Counted from the first letter of the stretch, positions 17,892 to 26,841 are shown. The stretch is DNA of 64,000 nucleotides from Actinospineispora spinosispora DSM 44797 (GCF_000429025.1 NZ_AUBB01000039.1:1-64000); one strand, 5' to 3'. Program-made: numbers and translations. The notes: generated from the letters alone by a model not told the origin.

Positions 17892-17922
17892 TGCCCTCAC
17901 GGCGATAAACGCCGTGAGGGCA
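17892..17922 (+). terminator. hairpin after the mgd operon
   Basis: Perfect 13-bp arms 17892-17904 and 17910-17922 with loop ATAAA, 16 bp after the mgdCD stop. It separates the mgd operon from the transporter-tdm-tmm operon, whose promoter must lie in 17923-18046. Confidence 0.7.
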
Positions 17923-18046
17923 CTCGGATAGCGCCCTCGGATCGGTTAAAAGCGTGCAACATTTGGATATTCCCTCTCCACGGGGGGTTTACAAGCGGAT
18001 CTTCTTGGCGGCATGATTTAGATCACACCAACCTCCAGGAGCAGCC

Positions 18047-19114
18047 GTGCTGGACTCCGCGAAGATCGATCAACTCAGGCTCGACTACCGCAACCGGCAG
18101 GTGCGGTGGGGCTTCATCTGGGCACTGTGGTGCGCCGTGCTGTGGGGCGCCTGGTACGTGCCGGGCACCGTGATCTATGCCGAGGAACCGTTCGTCTCGA
18201 TGGAGAAGAACTACCTCCTCGCGGCGATGGTGATCACCACGCTGAACGCGATCGCGGTGCTCATCGCCCTGTTCATCTGGATCGGCGTGCTCGGCAAGAC
18301 CGGGGACTACGTCCGGACGATGCGTCAGGTCCGCATCTCCCGCTGGTACGCGCCAGCGGGATTGGCCGGCATGCTGGCGATCTTCGGGTCGATCCTGGCC
18401 ATCGCGTACGTCGGCCCGCAGTTCTCCGCGGTCGCCGCGCTGCTCTACCCGATCGTCGGTGCGGTCGCCGCGCGCGTCTGGTACCAGGAGAACATCACCA
18501 AACGAGCCGCCATGGGCATCGCGGTCATCGTCATCGGCGGTGTGGTGATCTTCGCTCCGGGCATCATCGGCGAGCTCACCGGCGCCGGCACCGGTGGCGT
18601 ACTCGGGTACGTCGGGGGTGCGCTGGCGATCTTCGGCTGGGGCATCGAGGGCGCGATCGCCGGTAGGGCGCTCGACGTCAGCGATCCGGATATCGGGATC
18701 ACCCTGCGGTTCACCGCGGAGGTCCTGCTGTGGATCGTGGTCGCGGTACCGGTGACCTCCGCGCTCGCGGGCAACGAGCTGTGGCACACCGTCGGGGCCG
18801 CGCTGGCGAACCCGAACAACCTGCTGCTGCTCGTGCTGCTCGGTCTGACGTTCGGCTTCTGCTACGTGTCCTGGTACAAGTCGTTCCCGCTGATCGGGGT
18901 GGGCCGGGGCCAGGCGATCGCGGCGCTCTACGGCCCACTGGCGCTGGTCTGGCTGTACGTGTTCAACCTCAAGCCGCCGGGCATCCAGTTCGTGATCGGC
19001 GCGGTGATCGCGGTGATCGGCAGCTTCATGTTGTTCACCGAGAAGCGCGACGTGCTCGAGGTCATCCGTGCCGTGCCGGCCGCGAGGACGCACGCCTCGA
19101 AGGGGGAGGCGTGA
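18047..19114 (+). CDS. DMT-superfamily (EamA-like) transporter
   Basis: A 355-aa membrane protein with about ten hydrophobic helices and the internal two-half symmetry of drug/metabolite transporters. The cytoplasmic N-terminus MLDSAKIDQLRLDYRNRQ is charged. The GTG at 18047 is preceded by CCAGGAG. It is the first gene of a tightly packed operon running through two small proteins and the ACAD-fold flavoprotein to tdm, with tmm next. That context suggests it moves a methylated amine, an N-oxide or a product, which is inference. Its stop overlaps the next ATG (TGATG). Confidence 0.8.
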   Translation: MLDSAKIDQLRLDYRNRQVRWGFIWALWCAVLWGAWYVPGTVIYAEEPFVSMEKNYLLAAMVITTLNAIAVLIALFIWIGVLGKTGDYVRTMRQVRISRWYAPAGLAGMLAIFGSILAIAYVGPQFSAVAALLYPIVGAVAARVWYQENITKRAAMGIAVIVIGGVVIFAPGIIGELTGAGTGGVLGYVGGALAIFGWGIEGAIAGRALDVSDPDIGITLRFTAEVLLWIVVAVPVTSALAGNELWHTVGAALANPNNLLLLVLLGLTFGFCYVSWYKSFPLIGVGRGQAIAALYGPLALVWLYVFNLKPPGIQFVIGAVIAVIGSFMLFTEKRDVLEVIRAVPAARTHASKGEA

Positions 19115-19413
19115 TGTCCCGGTTGCACATGAAGGGCTACGTACTCCACCTGCTCGCCGAGCGTGGCGCGCTGTGGGACCACCAGATCTTCGACGCGGTG
19201 CACGCCGAGTACGGGCTGTCCGGCGGCTACTGGCTGGGCACCGTGCGGCTCACCCTGACCGACCTCTACTCCGGCGGGCTGCTCGACGAGATCGAGACGA
19301 CCGTCGACCCGCAGCTGTCCGGCGGTGAGGAGAGAGTGCTGTTCAAGTTCCAGCTCAACGATTTCGGTCGGGAGCGCATGCGCCAGTCCGGACTACTGGG
19401 GGTGAATACGTGA
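19114..19413 (+). CDS. small winged-helix-like protein
   Basis: A 99-aa soluble protein. The first 60 residues (HMKGYVLHLLAERGALWDHQ, then GYWLGTVRLTLTDLYSGGLLDE) look like a winged-helix fold of the kind seen in PadR-type proteins, followed by a beta wing (EERVLFKFQLNDFGRERM). I cannot assign a family with certainty. It starts at ATG 19114, overlapping the transporter stop, and its own stop overlaps the GTG of the next small gene by 4 bp. It may be a dedicated regulator or a subunit acting with the transporter. Confidence 0.7.
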   Translation: MSRLHMKGYVLHLLAERGALWDHQIFDAVHAEYGLSGGYWLGTVRLTLTDLYSGGLLDEIETTVDPQLSGGEERVLFKFQLNDFGRERMRQSGLLGVNT

Positions 19414-19520
19414 GTACGTTCTTCGCATACGGATTCGGACCGTGGTTGATGGTCATTCTCTTCGTCGGTCTGCCATTGCTGGCCCTCTATCACGCGCGAA
19501 CATTCGTCAAGAAACTGTGA
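19410..19520 (+). CDS. 36-residue single-pass membrane peptide
   Basis: A 36-codon gene from GTG 19410 to TGA 19518-19520. The sequence begins MSTFFAYGFGPWLMVILFVG and ends in ARTFVKKL: one hydrophobic helix of about 20 residues and a basic C-terminus, so the tail probably lies in the cytoplasm. Both ends overlap neighbours by 4 bp (GTGA with the 99-aa gene, GTGA with the flavoprotein), which is strong support for real translation. It may be a small accessory subunit of the DMT-type transporter. No known family is recognised. Confidence 0.7.
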   Translation: MSTFFAYGFGPWLMVILFVGLPLLALYHARTFVKKL

Positions 19521-20944
19521 GCACGGCCGAGGCAGTGCCGGTGAGTGAGACTGTGGGGGCCACACGGTGGGGCGACGGCCCGTTCTGGGGCGTCGGCGCC
19601 GAGTGGAACCCGGACTGGCTGCTCACCGACCGACACCGACGGTGGCGCGACACCCTCATCGAGCTGTGCGAACAGGAGATGCGGGCCAACGCCGAGCGGT
19701 CCGACGACGAGCTGAAGTTTCCCCGGCGCAACCTGGAGCTGCTCGGCGAGCACGGGTTCCTGGCGCTGACCGTGCCCGAGGAGTACGGCGGCATGGGCGG
19801 CGACCACACCGCGTTCGCCCTGGCCTGCGAGACCATCGCGCGCTACGGCTGTGCGTCGACCGCGATGTGCTACACGATGCACATCACGGCGGTGCAGGCG
19901 ATCATGCTGCGGCCGACGCCAGAGCTGGTCGAGCGCTACATCCGGCCGCTGAACTCCGGGACCATCGGGACTCTGTCCTACTCCGACCCGAGGACCGGCG
20001 GCCATTTCTGGTACCCGATCTCCTCGGGCGCGGAGCGGGTCAACGGTGACTACCGGGTGCGGAAGCAGTCGTCCTGGACGACGTCCGGCGGGTTCGCCGA
20101 CTTCTACGTGATCCAGACGACCAGCCCCGACTTCACCGGCTACCACGACCTGTCGGTGTTCGTGGTCGACTCCGACGTCGTGCGTGCGCAGCCCTCGCTG
20201 TGGGACGCGCTCGGTATGCGTGGGAACCAGTCCGGCGGTGTCGAGATCATCCAGACCCTGGTGCCCGCCGACCAGCTGGTCGGGCCGGTCGGCGACGGCG
20301 CCGAGTCCAACGACGAGGTCGTCGACCCGTGGTTCCTGCTCGGTTCGTCCTCGGTCTGGAACGGCATCGCGATGGGCGCGATCGACATCGCCAAGCGGCA
20401 CACGACGCGGAAGGTGCACGAGGACACCGGGCTCCGGGTCTGCGACTACCCGACCATCCAGGACTACGTCGGCGAGGCGGTCATCGACACCAACGCGGCT
20501 CGGCTCGCCGCGTATTCGCTGGCCGGCGCGTTGGACGGCGCGACGGAGGGGAACCGGCGCGTGCTCAGCCCCGGTGACACCGCGCGGGCCGAGTACCTGC
20601 ACTGGTGCTGGCAGCTGAAGTTCACCGCCGCGAAGAACGTCACCGGCGTCGTCGACCGGATGCTGCACGCCTGCGGCGGGACCGGCTACCGGCGTGACCT
20701 CGGGTTGGAGCGGTACCTGCGGGACGGCAAGGCCGGGTGGGTCATGGGCCCGTCGAACGAGGTGCTGCGGCAGTTCGTCGGTAGGTCGGTCCTGCTCGGG
20801 ATGGACTCGGTCGACTACTGGAACCAGACGGTGAACGAACGGGTGGTGACCAACGAGACCCGCAAGATGGACGCGGCCGCCAAGCGCGCGCTCGCGGAGA
20901 AACTGCTGGCAGAGGCACAGGCGCAGGAGGGGATGTCGTCATGA
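19517..20944 (+). CDS. acyl-CoA dehydrogenase-fold flavoprotein of the TMAO operon
   Basis: A 475-aa member of the acyl-CoA dehydrogenase superfamily: N-terminal helical domain with LTVPEEYGGMGGDH, a central beta domain, and a C-terminal helical domain with HACGGTGYRRDLGLERYLRDGK. The usual active-site segment Y-E-G-T-S-E of acyl-CoA dehydrogenases reads V-M-G-P-S-N-E here, so the catalytic Glu appears replaced by Met. The superfamily also includes oxygen-using members (DszC-like monooxygenases, nitroalkane oxidase). It lies directly upstream of tdm with a 4-bp ATGA overlap, which points to a role on a methylated amine, not on a fatty acyl-CoA. GTG start at 19517 overlaps the preceding peptide gene. 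Confidence 0.8.
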   Translation: MSTAEAVPVSETVGATRWGDGPFWGVGAEWNPDWLLTDRHRRWRDTLIELCEQEMRANAERSDDELKFPRRNLELLGEHGFLALTVPEEYGGMGGDHTAFALACETIARYGCASTAMCYTMHITAVQAIMLRPTPELVERYIRPLNSGTIGTLSYSDPRTGGHFWYPISSGAERVNGDYRVRKQSSWTTSGGFADFYVIQTTSPDFTGYHDLSVFVVDSDVVRAQPSLWDALGMRGNQSGGVEIIQTLVPADQLVGPVGDGAESNDEVVDPWFLLGSSSVWNGIAMGAIDIAKRHTTRKVHEDTGLRVCDYPTIQDYVGEAVIDTNAARLAAYSLAGALDGATEGNRRVLSPGDTARAEYLHWCWQLKFTAAKNVTGVVDRMLHACGGTGYRRDLGLERYLRDGKAGWVMGPSNEVLRQFVGRSVLLGMDSVDYWNQTVNERVVTNETRKMDAAAKRALAEKLLAEAQAQEGMSS

Positions 20945-23283
20945 CCATGCTCGCCGGAGAGCCACGGCTGCTCGTTCCCGGTCTGCTGGACCGGGAGCCG
21001 GGTCTGGAGCGCTACTGGGTGCGGCCGGGTGGGGTGACCGCGGTGCCGCTGTCCGGCGGCGATCGGTTGACCGTGATCGACCGGCAGGGCCGGCAGCGCG
21101 CGGAGCTGACCCTGCTCGGTGCCGGTCACGAGGTGCGACAGGACGGCCCGGCGACGGTGCTGCGCTCGCTGCGCGCCGACTCGGACCCGGCGACCCGGGC
21201 GCTGCTGGCGATGCTCGCCGCGCACGGCGTCGACCCCTCCGAGGCACATGCGGCCTCGTTGTTCGGGGAGTGGTCACCGGCGGGGTCGACCGAGACGATC
21301 ACGTCCCACGGTGATGCGGTAGCCCTGGTGGCGGCGCCGTCGCGGCGCATGAGCGTCGACGACGAAGCCGCCAACCCCCCGACCGAGCTGCTCCTGGAGC
21401 TGCGTAGGGCGACACCGCGACCGGCCATCGAACCCGTACTGCCGCCGCCGCTCGCCGAGCCGTTGCTGGACCTGCGGATCGACGCGGCCACCGCGACCAG
21501 CTACCCGGTGAAGGCGGGCCAGTACATCCAGGTGATCGACGTCGAGGGCCGCCAGTGCTCGGACTTCCTCGCGTTCGGCGCACACCGTCTCGACGACGGT
21601 GTCGAACGCGGACTCGACTCGACGACGACCCGCTACATCATGGGCAACGCCTATCCCCAGCCCGGGCTGCACGGGAAGTTCTACGACGCCGACGCCCAGC
21701 CGCTGGTGGAGATCGTCCGGGACACCGTGGGGCGGCACGACACGTTCGGACTGGCGTGCACCGCCAAGTATTACGAGGACATGGGCTACCCCGGGCACGT
21801 CAACTGCACGGAGAACTTCAACAACCAGCTCTCCGGGTACGGGATCGCGGCCCGGGCGGGTTGGCCGGCGCTCAACCTCTTCTACAACACCGCATTCGAT
21901 GCGAACAACCTGCTGGTCTTCGACGAGCCGTGGTCCCGGCCCGGCGACTACGTCCTGATGCGTGCCGCCACCGACCTGGTGTGCGCCTCCTCGGCCTGCC
22001 CCGACGACATCGACCCCGCGAACGCCTGGGTGCCCACCGACATCCACGTGCGGGTCTACGCCGCTGACGACACCGCGAGGAGGACGTTCTCCATGGCCAT
22101 CGCGCATCGGGTGACACCGGACTCGGATGTGGAGCTCACCAGGGACACCGGCTTCGCGCCTCGCATCACGGCGTTGACCAGGCAACTCACCGAGTACCGG
22201 GGCTTCTGGCTGCCGAGCAGCTTCGACAACCACGGGCCGCACGAGGAGTACTGGGCGTGCCGCGAGCGCGCCGCGGTCATGGACCTGTCGCCACTGCGCA
22301 AGTTCGAGGTCCTCGGCCCGGACGCCGAGGCACTGCTGCAGGCGACGCTCACCCGCAACATCCGCAAGCTGTCGCACGGCCAGGTCGTCTACTCGGCGAT
22401 GTGCAACGAGACCGGCGGCATGATCGACGACTGCACGGTCTTCCGACTCGGCGACACCAACTTCCGGTTCGTCGGGGGCGACGAGTACGACGGGGTGTGG
22501 CTGCGTGAACAGGCTCAGCGCCTGGGGCTGGACCGGGTCTGGATCAAGCACTCGACGGACCAGCTGCACAACATCGCGGTGCAGGGCCCGGCCAGCCGGG
22601 AGCTGCTGTCGACGATCATCTGGACTCCGCCGACCCAGCCCCCGTTCGCGGACCTGACCTGGTTCCGGTTCGCCATCGGGCGGCTGGGTGACCACAACGG
22701 CATACCGCTGCTGGTGTCCCGCACCGGGTACTCCGGCGAGCTCGGCTACGAAATCTGGGTGCACCCCTCGGACGCGCCCGCGCTGTGGGACGCGGTCACC
22801 GAGGCGGGCGAGCCGCACAGCCTGCGCCCGCTGGGTCTGGACGCGCTGGACATGCTGCGGATCGAGGCCGGCCTGGTGTTCGCCGGATACGACTTCGACG
22901 ACCAGACCGACCCGTTCGAGGCGGGCATCGGGTTCACCGTCCCGTTGAAGACGAAGGAGGACGACTTCGTCGGGCGCGAGGCGCTGCTGTCCCGCAAGGC
23001 CAGCCCTCAGCGGACGCTGGTCGGTCTGGAGCTGGCCGGCAACGAGCCCGCCGCGCACGGTGACTGCGTCCACGTCGGACGGTCCCAGATCGGCGTCGTC
23101 ACGAGCGCGACCCGGTCACCGGTGCTGCGCACGAACATCGCGCTGTGTCGCATCGCCGTGCAGTACGCCGAACTCGGTACCGAGGTGGAGGTCGGCAAGT
23201 TGGACGGCCACCAGAAACGAATCCCCGCGCGGGTCGTGCGGTTCCCGTTCTACGACCCGGACAAGACGAAGCCCCGTTCCTAG
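20941..23283 (+). CDS. tdm: trimethylamine N-oxide demethylase (Tdm, DUF1989-GcvT)
   Basis: A 780-aa two-domain protein. An N-terminal extension (about 1-175) precedes a DUF1989 domain (about 175-380), then a GcvT-like folate-binding domain (about 395-765, with FDNHGPHEEYWACRERAAVM). Cys273, His286, Cys289 and Cys353 have the same spacing that I recall for the zinc site of Methylocella Tdm (C263/C279/C343). Tdm splits TMAO into dimethylamine and formaldehyde, and the GcvT domain passes the C1 unit to tetrahydrofolate. It overlaps the flavoprotein by 4 bp and is followed 30 bp later by tmm. The match in architecture and neighbourhood is strong. Confidence 0.9.
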   Translation: MTMLAGEPRLLVPGLLDREPGLERYWVRPGGVTAVPLSGGDRLTVIDRQGRQRAELTLLGAGHEVRQDGPATVLRSLRADSDPATRALLAMLAAHGVDPSEAHAASLFGEWSPAGSTETITSHGDAVALVAAPSRRMSVDDEAANPPTELLLELRRATPRPAIEPVLPPPLAEPLLDLRIDAATATSYPVKAGQYIQVIDVEGRQCSDFLAFGAHRLDDGVERGLDSTTTRYIMGNAYPQPGLHGKFYDADAQPLVEIVRDTVGRHDTFGLACTAKYYEDMGYPGHVNCTENFNNQLSGYGIAARAGWPALNLFYNTAFDANNLLVFDEPWSRPGDYVLMRAATDLVCASSACPDDIDPANAWVPTDIHVRVYAADDTARRTFSMAIAHRVTPDSDVELTRDTGFAPRITALTRQLTEYRGFWLPSSFDNHGPHEEYWACRERAAVMDLSPLRKFEVLGPDAEALLQATLTRNIRKLSHGQVVYSAMCNETGGMIDDCTVFRLGDTNFRFVGGDEYDGVWLREQAQRLGLDRVWIKHSTDQLHNIAVQGPASRELLSTIIWTPPTQPPFADLTWFRFAIGRLGDHNGIPLLVSRTGYSGELGYEIWVHPSDAPALWDAVTEAGEPHSLRPLGLDALDMLRIEAGLVFAGYDFDDQTDPFEAGIGFTVPLKTKEDDFVGREALLSRKASPQRTLVGLELAGNEPAAHGDCVHVGRSQIGVVTSATRSPVLRTNIALCRIAVQYAELGTEVEVGKLDGHQKRIPARVVRFPFYDPDKTKPRS

Positions 23284-23313
23284 TGCGAGCAGCCCTACTA
23301 CCGGAGGATCACC

Positions 23314-24654
23314 ATGTCACGCGTTGCCATCATCGGCGCCGGTCCCAGCGGGTTGGCCCAGCTGCAGGCCTTCGCCGCCGCCCGAGCGAGCGGTACCGAC
23401 ATCCCCGAGGTGGTCTGCTTCGAGAAGCAGAGCGACTGGGGCGGGCTGTGGAACTACACCTGGCGCACCGGCCTCGACGAGCAGGGCGACCCGGTGCACG
23501 GCAGCATGTACCGGTACCTGTGGTCCAACGGGCCGAAGGAATGCCTCGAGTTCGCCGACTACCCGTTCGACGAGCACTTCGGGAAACCCATTCCGTCATT
23601 CCCTCCCCGGGCGGTGCTCTACGACTACATCACCGGGCGCGCGAAACGTTCCGACATGCGCCGGCACATCCGGTTCAACACCGCGGTGCGGTGGGTGTCG
23701 TTCGACGAATCGACCGACTCGTTCACCGTGACCCTGGACAGCAGGGACGGCGCGGAACTGCACACCGAGGAATTCGACTACGTCATCGTGGCCACCGGGC
23801 ACTTCTCCATCCCGAACGTCCCGGACTATCCCGGGTTCGACACGTTCCCCGGCCGGGTCCTGCATTCGCACGATTTCCGGGACGCCAGCGAGTTCGCCGG
23901 CAAGGACCTTCTGGTGATGGGCAGCAGCTATTCCGCGGAGGACATCGCGCTGCAGTCGGCGAAATACGGGGCCAAATCGGTGACGATCAGTTATCGGTCG
24001 ACGCCGATGGGCTTCGGCTGGCCCGACGGGATCAGCGAGGTACCCGGCCTCGTGCGTATGGAGGGCCGGGTCGCGCACTTCACCGACGGCAGCACGCGTG
24101 AGGTCGACTCGATCATCCTGTGCACGGGGTACAGGCACAACTTCCCGTTCATCGCCGACGATCTTCGACTGCGGACGGCGAACGTCCTGTGCACGCCGAA
24201 CCTGTACAAGGGTGTCTTCTGGGTGCCGAACCCGAAGCTCATGTACCTGGCGATGCAGGACCAGTACTACACGTTCAACATGTTCGACGCGCAGGCCTGG
24301 TACGCGAGGGACTTCATCCTCGGGCGGGTGTCGGTGCCGTCCCGGGAGGAGATGCGCGGCGACATCGACGGCTGGCAGGCCCGGCTGGAGGCGTGCAACG
24401 GTCCGATGGAGGAGATCGACTACCAGGCCGACTACGTCGCCGACCTGTTGAAGGAGGTCGACTACCCGGCGTTCGACCTCGACCTGACCCGCGACCACTT
24501 CAAGACCTGGGAGCACCACAAGGAGGAGAGCATCACCGGCTACCGGGACCGCTCCTTCACCTCGCCGTGCACCGGCTCGTCGGCGCCGCTGCACCACACC
24601 CCGTGGTGGAACGAACCCGACGACTCGCTCGCCACCTTCCTCCGCACCGAGTGA
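23314..24654 (+). CDS. tmm: trimethylamine monooxygenase (Tmm, FMO family)
   Basis: A 446-aa flavin-containing monooxygenase. It has the FAD motif GAGPSG (8-13), the FMO fingerprint FPGRVLHSHDF and the NADPH motif GSSYSAED. The runs NYTWRTGLDEQGDPVHGSMY and YRYLWSNGPKECLEFADY follow bacterial Tmm almost word for word from memory, so the assignment is firm. Tmm oxidises trimethylamine to TMAO with NADPH and O2 in the cytoplasm. The ATG at 23314 is preceded by CCGGAGGATCACC. It ends the transporter-tdm-tmm series; a palindromic terminator at 24658-24703 follows. Confidence 0.93.
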   Translation: MSRVAIIGAGPSGLAQLQAFAAARASGTDIPEVVCFEKQSDWGGLWNYTWRTGLDEQGDPVHGSMYRYLWSNGPKECLEFADYPFDEHFGKPIPSFPPRAVLYDYITGRAKRSDMRRHIRFNTAVRWVSFDESTDSFTVTLDSRDGAELHTEEFDYVIVATGHFSIPNVPDYPGFDTFPGRVLHSHDFRDASEFAGKDLLVMGSSYSAEDIALQSAKYGAKSVTISYRSTPMGFGWPDGISEVPGLVRMEGRVAHFTDGSTREVDSIILCTGYRHNFPFIADDLRLRTANVLCTPNLYKGVFWVPNPKLMYLAMQDQYYTFNMFDAQAWYARDFILGRVSVPSREEMRGDIDGWQARLEACNGPMEEIDYQADYVADLLKEVDYPAFDLDLTRDHFKTWEHHKEESITGYRDRSFTSPCTGSSAPLHHTPWWNEPDDSLATFLRTE

Positions 24655-24657
24655 CGG

Positions 24658-24703
24658 CTCGTGAGTGGTACGGGCGCCTCCAGGCGCCCGTACCACTCAC
24701 GAG
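24658..24703. terminator. palindromic bidirectional terminator
   Basis: Perfect 22-bp arms 24658-24679 and 24682-24703 (effective loop a few bases wider), with CTCGTGAGTGG at the outer ends. It lies between the convergent tmm and serine hydrolase genes; the hydrolase stop codon is inside the right arm. Confidence 0.75.
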
Positions 24704-25848
24704 GTCGCGGCCTCGTGGACGGCGCGGACCAGGCGCCCGTTCTCCGGGGCGGCGCCGCCCGGGAAGGCGAACCGGCGGCGGTTGTACCCGTAGGCCAGCC
24801 CGCTGCGCGGGTCGGCGAAGGCTTCGGAGCCGGCCGCGCCCGAGTGACCGAACGCGCCCTGGCCGAGGACCGGATAGTCCTCGGCGGAGGCGGTGAACCC
24901 GAGCGCGAACACCTTGTGCGAGCGCGTCACGAGGTCGTGGCCTGCCGAGTGGATCTGTCCGACCGCAGCCGCGGTGTCCGGGGTCAGCAGTGGCGGTGCG
25001 CCGTCCAGACCGGAGATCGCCGCCGCGTACATCCTGGCGAGCCCTCGTGCCGAGGCGACGCCACCGACCGAGGCCGGCCCCTTCGCGCGGATCACCGGGA
25101 TGTTCGGCAGCTCCTGCAGCTCCGCCGCCTTCGGGTGGTTGCGGTTGAACCCGATGCCCGTCAGGCTGTCCGGCCCGGTGGCGGCCGCGTCCAGCTCCGC
25201 CTGCTGTGCCGGTGTCGGCCGCATCGGGAGGGTGGTGAGGAATCGGTGCTCGTGCTCTTCCGGCAACCCCATGAAGAAGTCGAGCTGGAACGGTGCGCGC
25301 ACGCGGGTCTCGAACAGCTCCCGCATCGTCGTGCCGGTGACCCGGCGGGCGACCTCGCCGGTCAGCGCGCCGATCACCAGCGCGTGATAGCCGAACGCGG
25401 TACCGGGCCGCCAGTACGGACGTTGCCCCCCGATGCGCTCGGCGATCACCGCGTCGTCGGCGAGCTCCTCGGGGGTGAATCCGGTGTCGGCGCCCACCAC
25501 ACCGGCCCGGTGGGCGAGCAGCTCCCGGACCGTGACGTCCTGCTTGCCGTGTGCGCCGAACTCCGGCCAGTAGTGGCTCACCGTCCGGTCCAGGTCCACG
25601 GCACCGTCCTGGACCAGGAGCGCCAGCGTCAGGTGCGCGGCGCCCTTGGTGGAGGAGAACACTCCGGTCAGCGAGTCGCCGGTGATCTCAGGGCCGATCC
25701 AGAGGTCGACCACCTCACGGCCGTGGTGATAGGCGACCAGCTGCGCGGCGTAGTCGCCGCCCTCCAACGAGGCGACGGCTTCCAGCTCGTCGCGGACGTT
25801 CTCGAACCCCGGGGCGACCGAGCCCTGTGCGGTGTGCTGCTGACCCAT
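24697..25848 (-). CDS. serine hydrolase, class C beta-lactamase / esterase family
   Basis: A 383-aa member of the beta-lactamase-related (DUF/EstB-like) serine hydrolases. The nucleophile motif SSTKG (S-x-x-K) lies near residue 66, and RPYWRPGTAFGYHALVIGAL and FGHSGAAGSEAFADP give the later motifs of the family. No signal peptide is seen, so it is probably a cytoplasmic esterase or peptidase, not a secreted beta-lactamase. The start is ATG 25848 with GAGGAG upstream; a longer frame to 25917 lacks a ribosome site. It has no visible link to the amine genes. Confidence 0.85.
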   Translation of the reverse strand: MGQQHTAQGSVAPGFENVRDELEAVASLEGGDYAAQLVAYHHGREVVDLWIGPEITGDSLTGVFSSTKGAAHLTLALLVQDGAVDLDRTVSHYWPEFGAHGKQDVTVRELLAHRAGVVGADTGFTPEELADDAVIAERIGGQRPYWRPGTAFGYHALVIGALTGEVARRVTGTTMRELFETRVRAPFQLDFFMGLPEEHEHRFLTTLPMRPTPAQQAELDAAATGPDSLTGIGFNRNHPKAAELQELPNIPVIRAKGPASVGGVASARGLARMYAAAISGLDGAPPLLTPDTAAAVGQIHSAGHDLVTRSHKVFALGFTASAEDYPVLGQGAFGHSGAAGSEAFADPRSGLAYGYNRRRFAFPGGAAPENGRLVRAVHEAATS

Positions 25849-25920
25849 CGATGCTCCTCGGCTACGCGTGCGGTGCGACCACGAGCACAAACTGGATCTT
25901 GCGACCCGGTATTCCACGAC

Positions 25921-25980
25921 GTAAGGACCCGTGAGTGGCGAGTGGTCCTATGGGACCACTCGCCACTCACGGGTCCTTAC
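25921..25980 (-). terminator. 28-bp perfect palindrome, GTGAGTGG family
   Basis: Arms 25921-25948 and 25953-25980 pair perfectly with loop TATG. It lies 4 bp after the IclR gene stop and upstream of the serine hydrolase on the same strand. Its core is identical over 21 bp to the palindrome at 4544-4597. Confidence 0.75.
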
Positions 25981-25984
25981 CTGG

Positions 25985-26737
25985 TCAGAACGTGGATGCG
26001 ATGAGGGTTGCCCTGTCCGTCAGGGGCTCCAGGGCCGCCCGCATCGCGCGCGGACTGAACCGGACCGCGGGGCCCTGGACGCCGAGCACCGCGCGCAGCT
26101 TGCCCAGTGGATCCAGTACCGGGACCGCGATCGCGTTGAGGTCGTCCTCGCGCTCTCCCAGCGCCTGGGCCCAGCCACGCTCCTTCGTCCTGCCGATCTC
26201 GACCCCCAGCGAGTCCCGGTCGACGATCGTGCGGTCGGTGTAGACGACCAGGTCGCCGTCCGGGAGGCGGCCGCCCCAGGCCAGGAACACCTTGCCGGCC
26301 GCGGTCGCGTGCGCGCTGCTGTTGCGGCCGATCTCGGCGACGCTGCGTACCGACCGGGGGCTCTGGGCGAAGTCGATCGTCATGAGGTCGTGCTCTCCGG
26401 GAAGCGACAGCGTGCTCGTCTCGCCGGTCGTGCCGGTCAGCTCCTCGAGGTAGGGCCGCGAGACCGAACGGATGTCCAGGCTGGCACGCGCGGCGGCCGC
26501 CAGCTGCAGGATGTGCACGCCCAGCCGGTAGCGGCCACTCGACGGCAGATGCTGGACCAGACCGGACGAGGTCAGTGTCGAGAGCAGCCGGGAAATGCTG
26601 CTGACGTTGATTCCGGTGCGCCGGGCGATCTCGTTGGTGCCCAGTTCGCCGCCGGACGCGGCCAGCGCATCGAGCACATCGATTGCGCGCTGAACGGATT
26701 CGACCTGACGAGTCGCTGGCCGACCGGTGCGCGCCAT
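25985..26737 (-). CDS. IclR-family transcriptional regulator
   Basis: A 250-aa regulator: winged-helix DNA-binding domain at about 10-75 (GTNEIARRTGINVSSISRLL) and an IclR effector-binding domain at about 85-250 (SSAHATAAGKVFLAW). The start is ATG 26737, preceded by AAGGAGCTT; the frame stays open further upstream to 26824 but without support. It is divergent from the DAO-family flavoprotein and purU (104-bp gap), so these two are its likely targets. IclR proteins usually respond to small carbon-compound effectors. Confidence 0.88.
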   Translation of the reverse strand: MARTGRPATRQVESVQRAIDVLDALAASGGELGTNEIARRTGINVSSISRLLSTLTSSGLVQHLPSSGRYRLGVHILQLAAAARASLDIRSVSRPYLEELTGTTGETSTLSLPGEHDLMTIDFAQSPRSVRSVAEIGRNSSAHATAAGKVFLAWGGRLPDGDLVVYTDRTIVDRDSLGVEIGRTKERGWAQALGEREDDLNAIAVPVLDPLGKLRAVLGVQGPAVRFSPRAMRAALEPLTDRATLIASTF

Positions 26738-26841
26738 AGTAAGCTCCTTCAGAGAGTGGATATGGAATTGCCACAGTGGAGATACCCGCGGAACAGTACT
26801 ACGGAATCGCCTCTGTGACATCACTCGAGAGGCGATCGATC

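Noticed and set aside
4544..25980. Repeated palindromes as a CRISPR array
   Set aside because: Copies are far apart, differ in length and have no spacers or cas genes; they are terminator-like repeats.
26763..26812. Direct repeat GGAATTGCC / GGAATCGCC as IclR operator
   Set aside because: Only 8 of 9 bases match, with no symmetry; too weak for a call.
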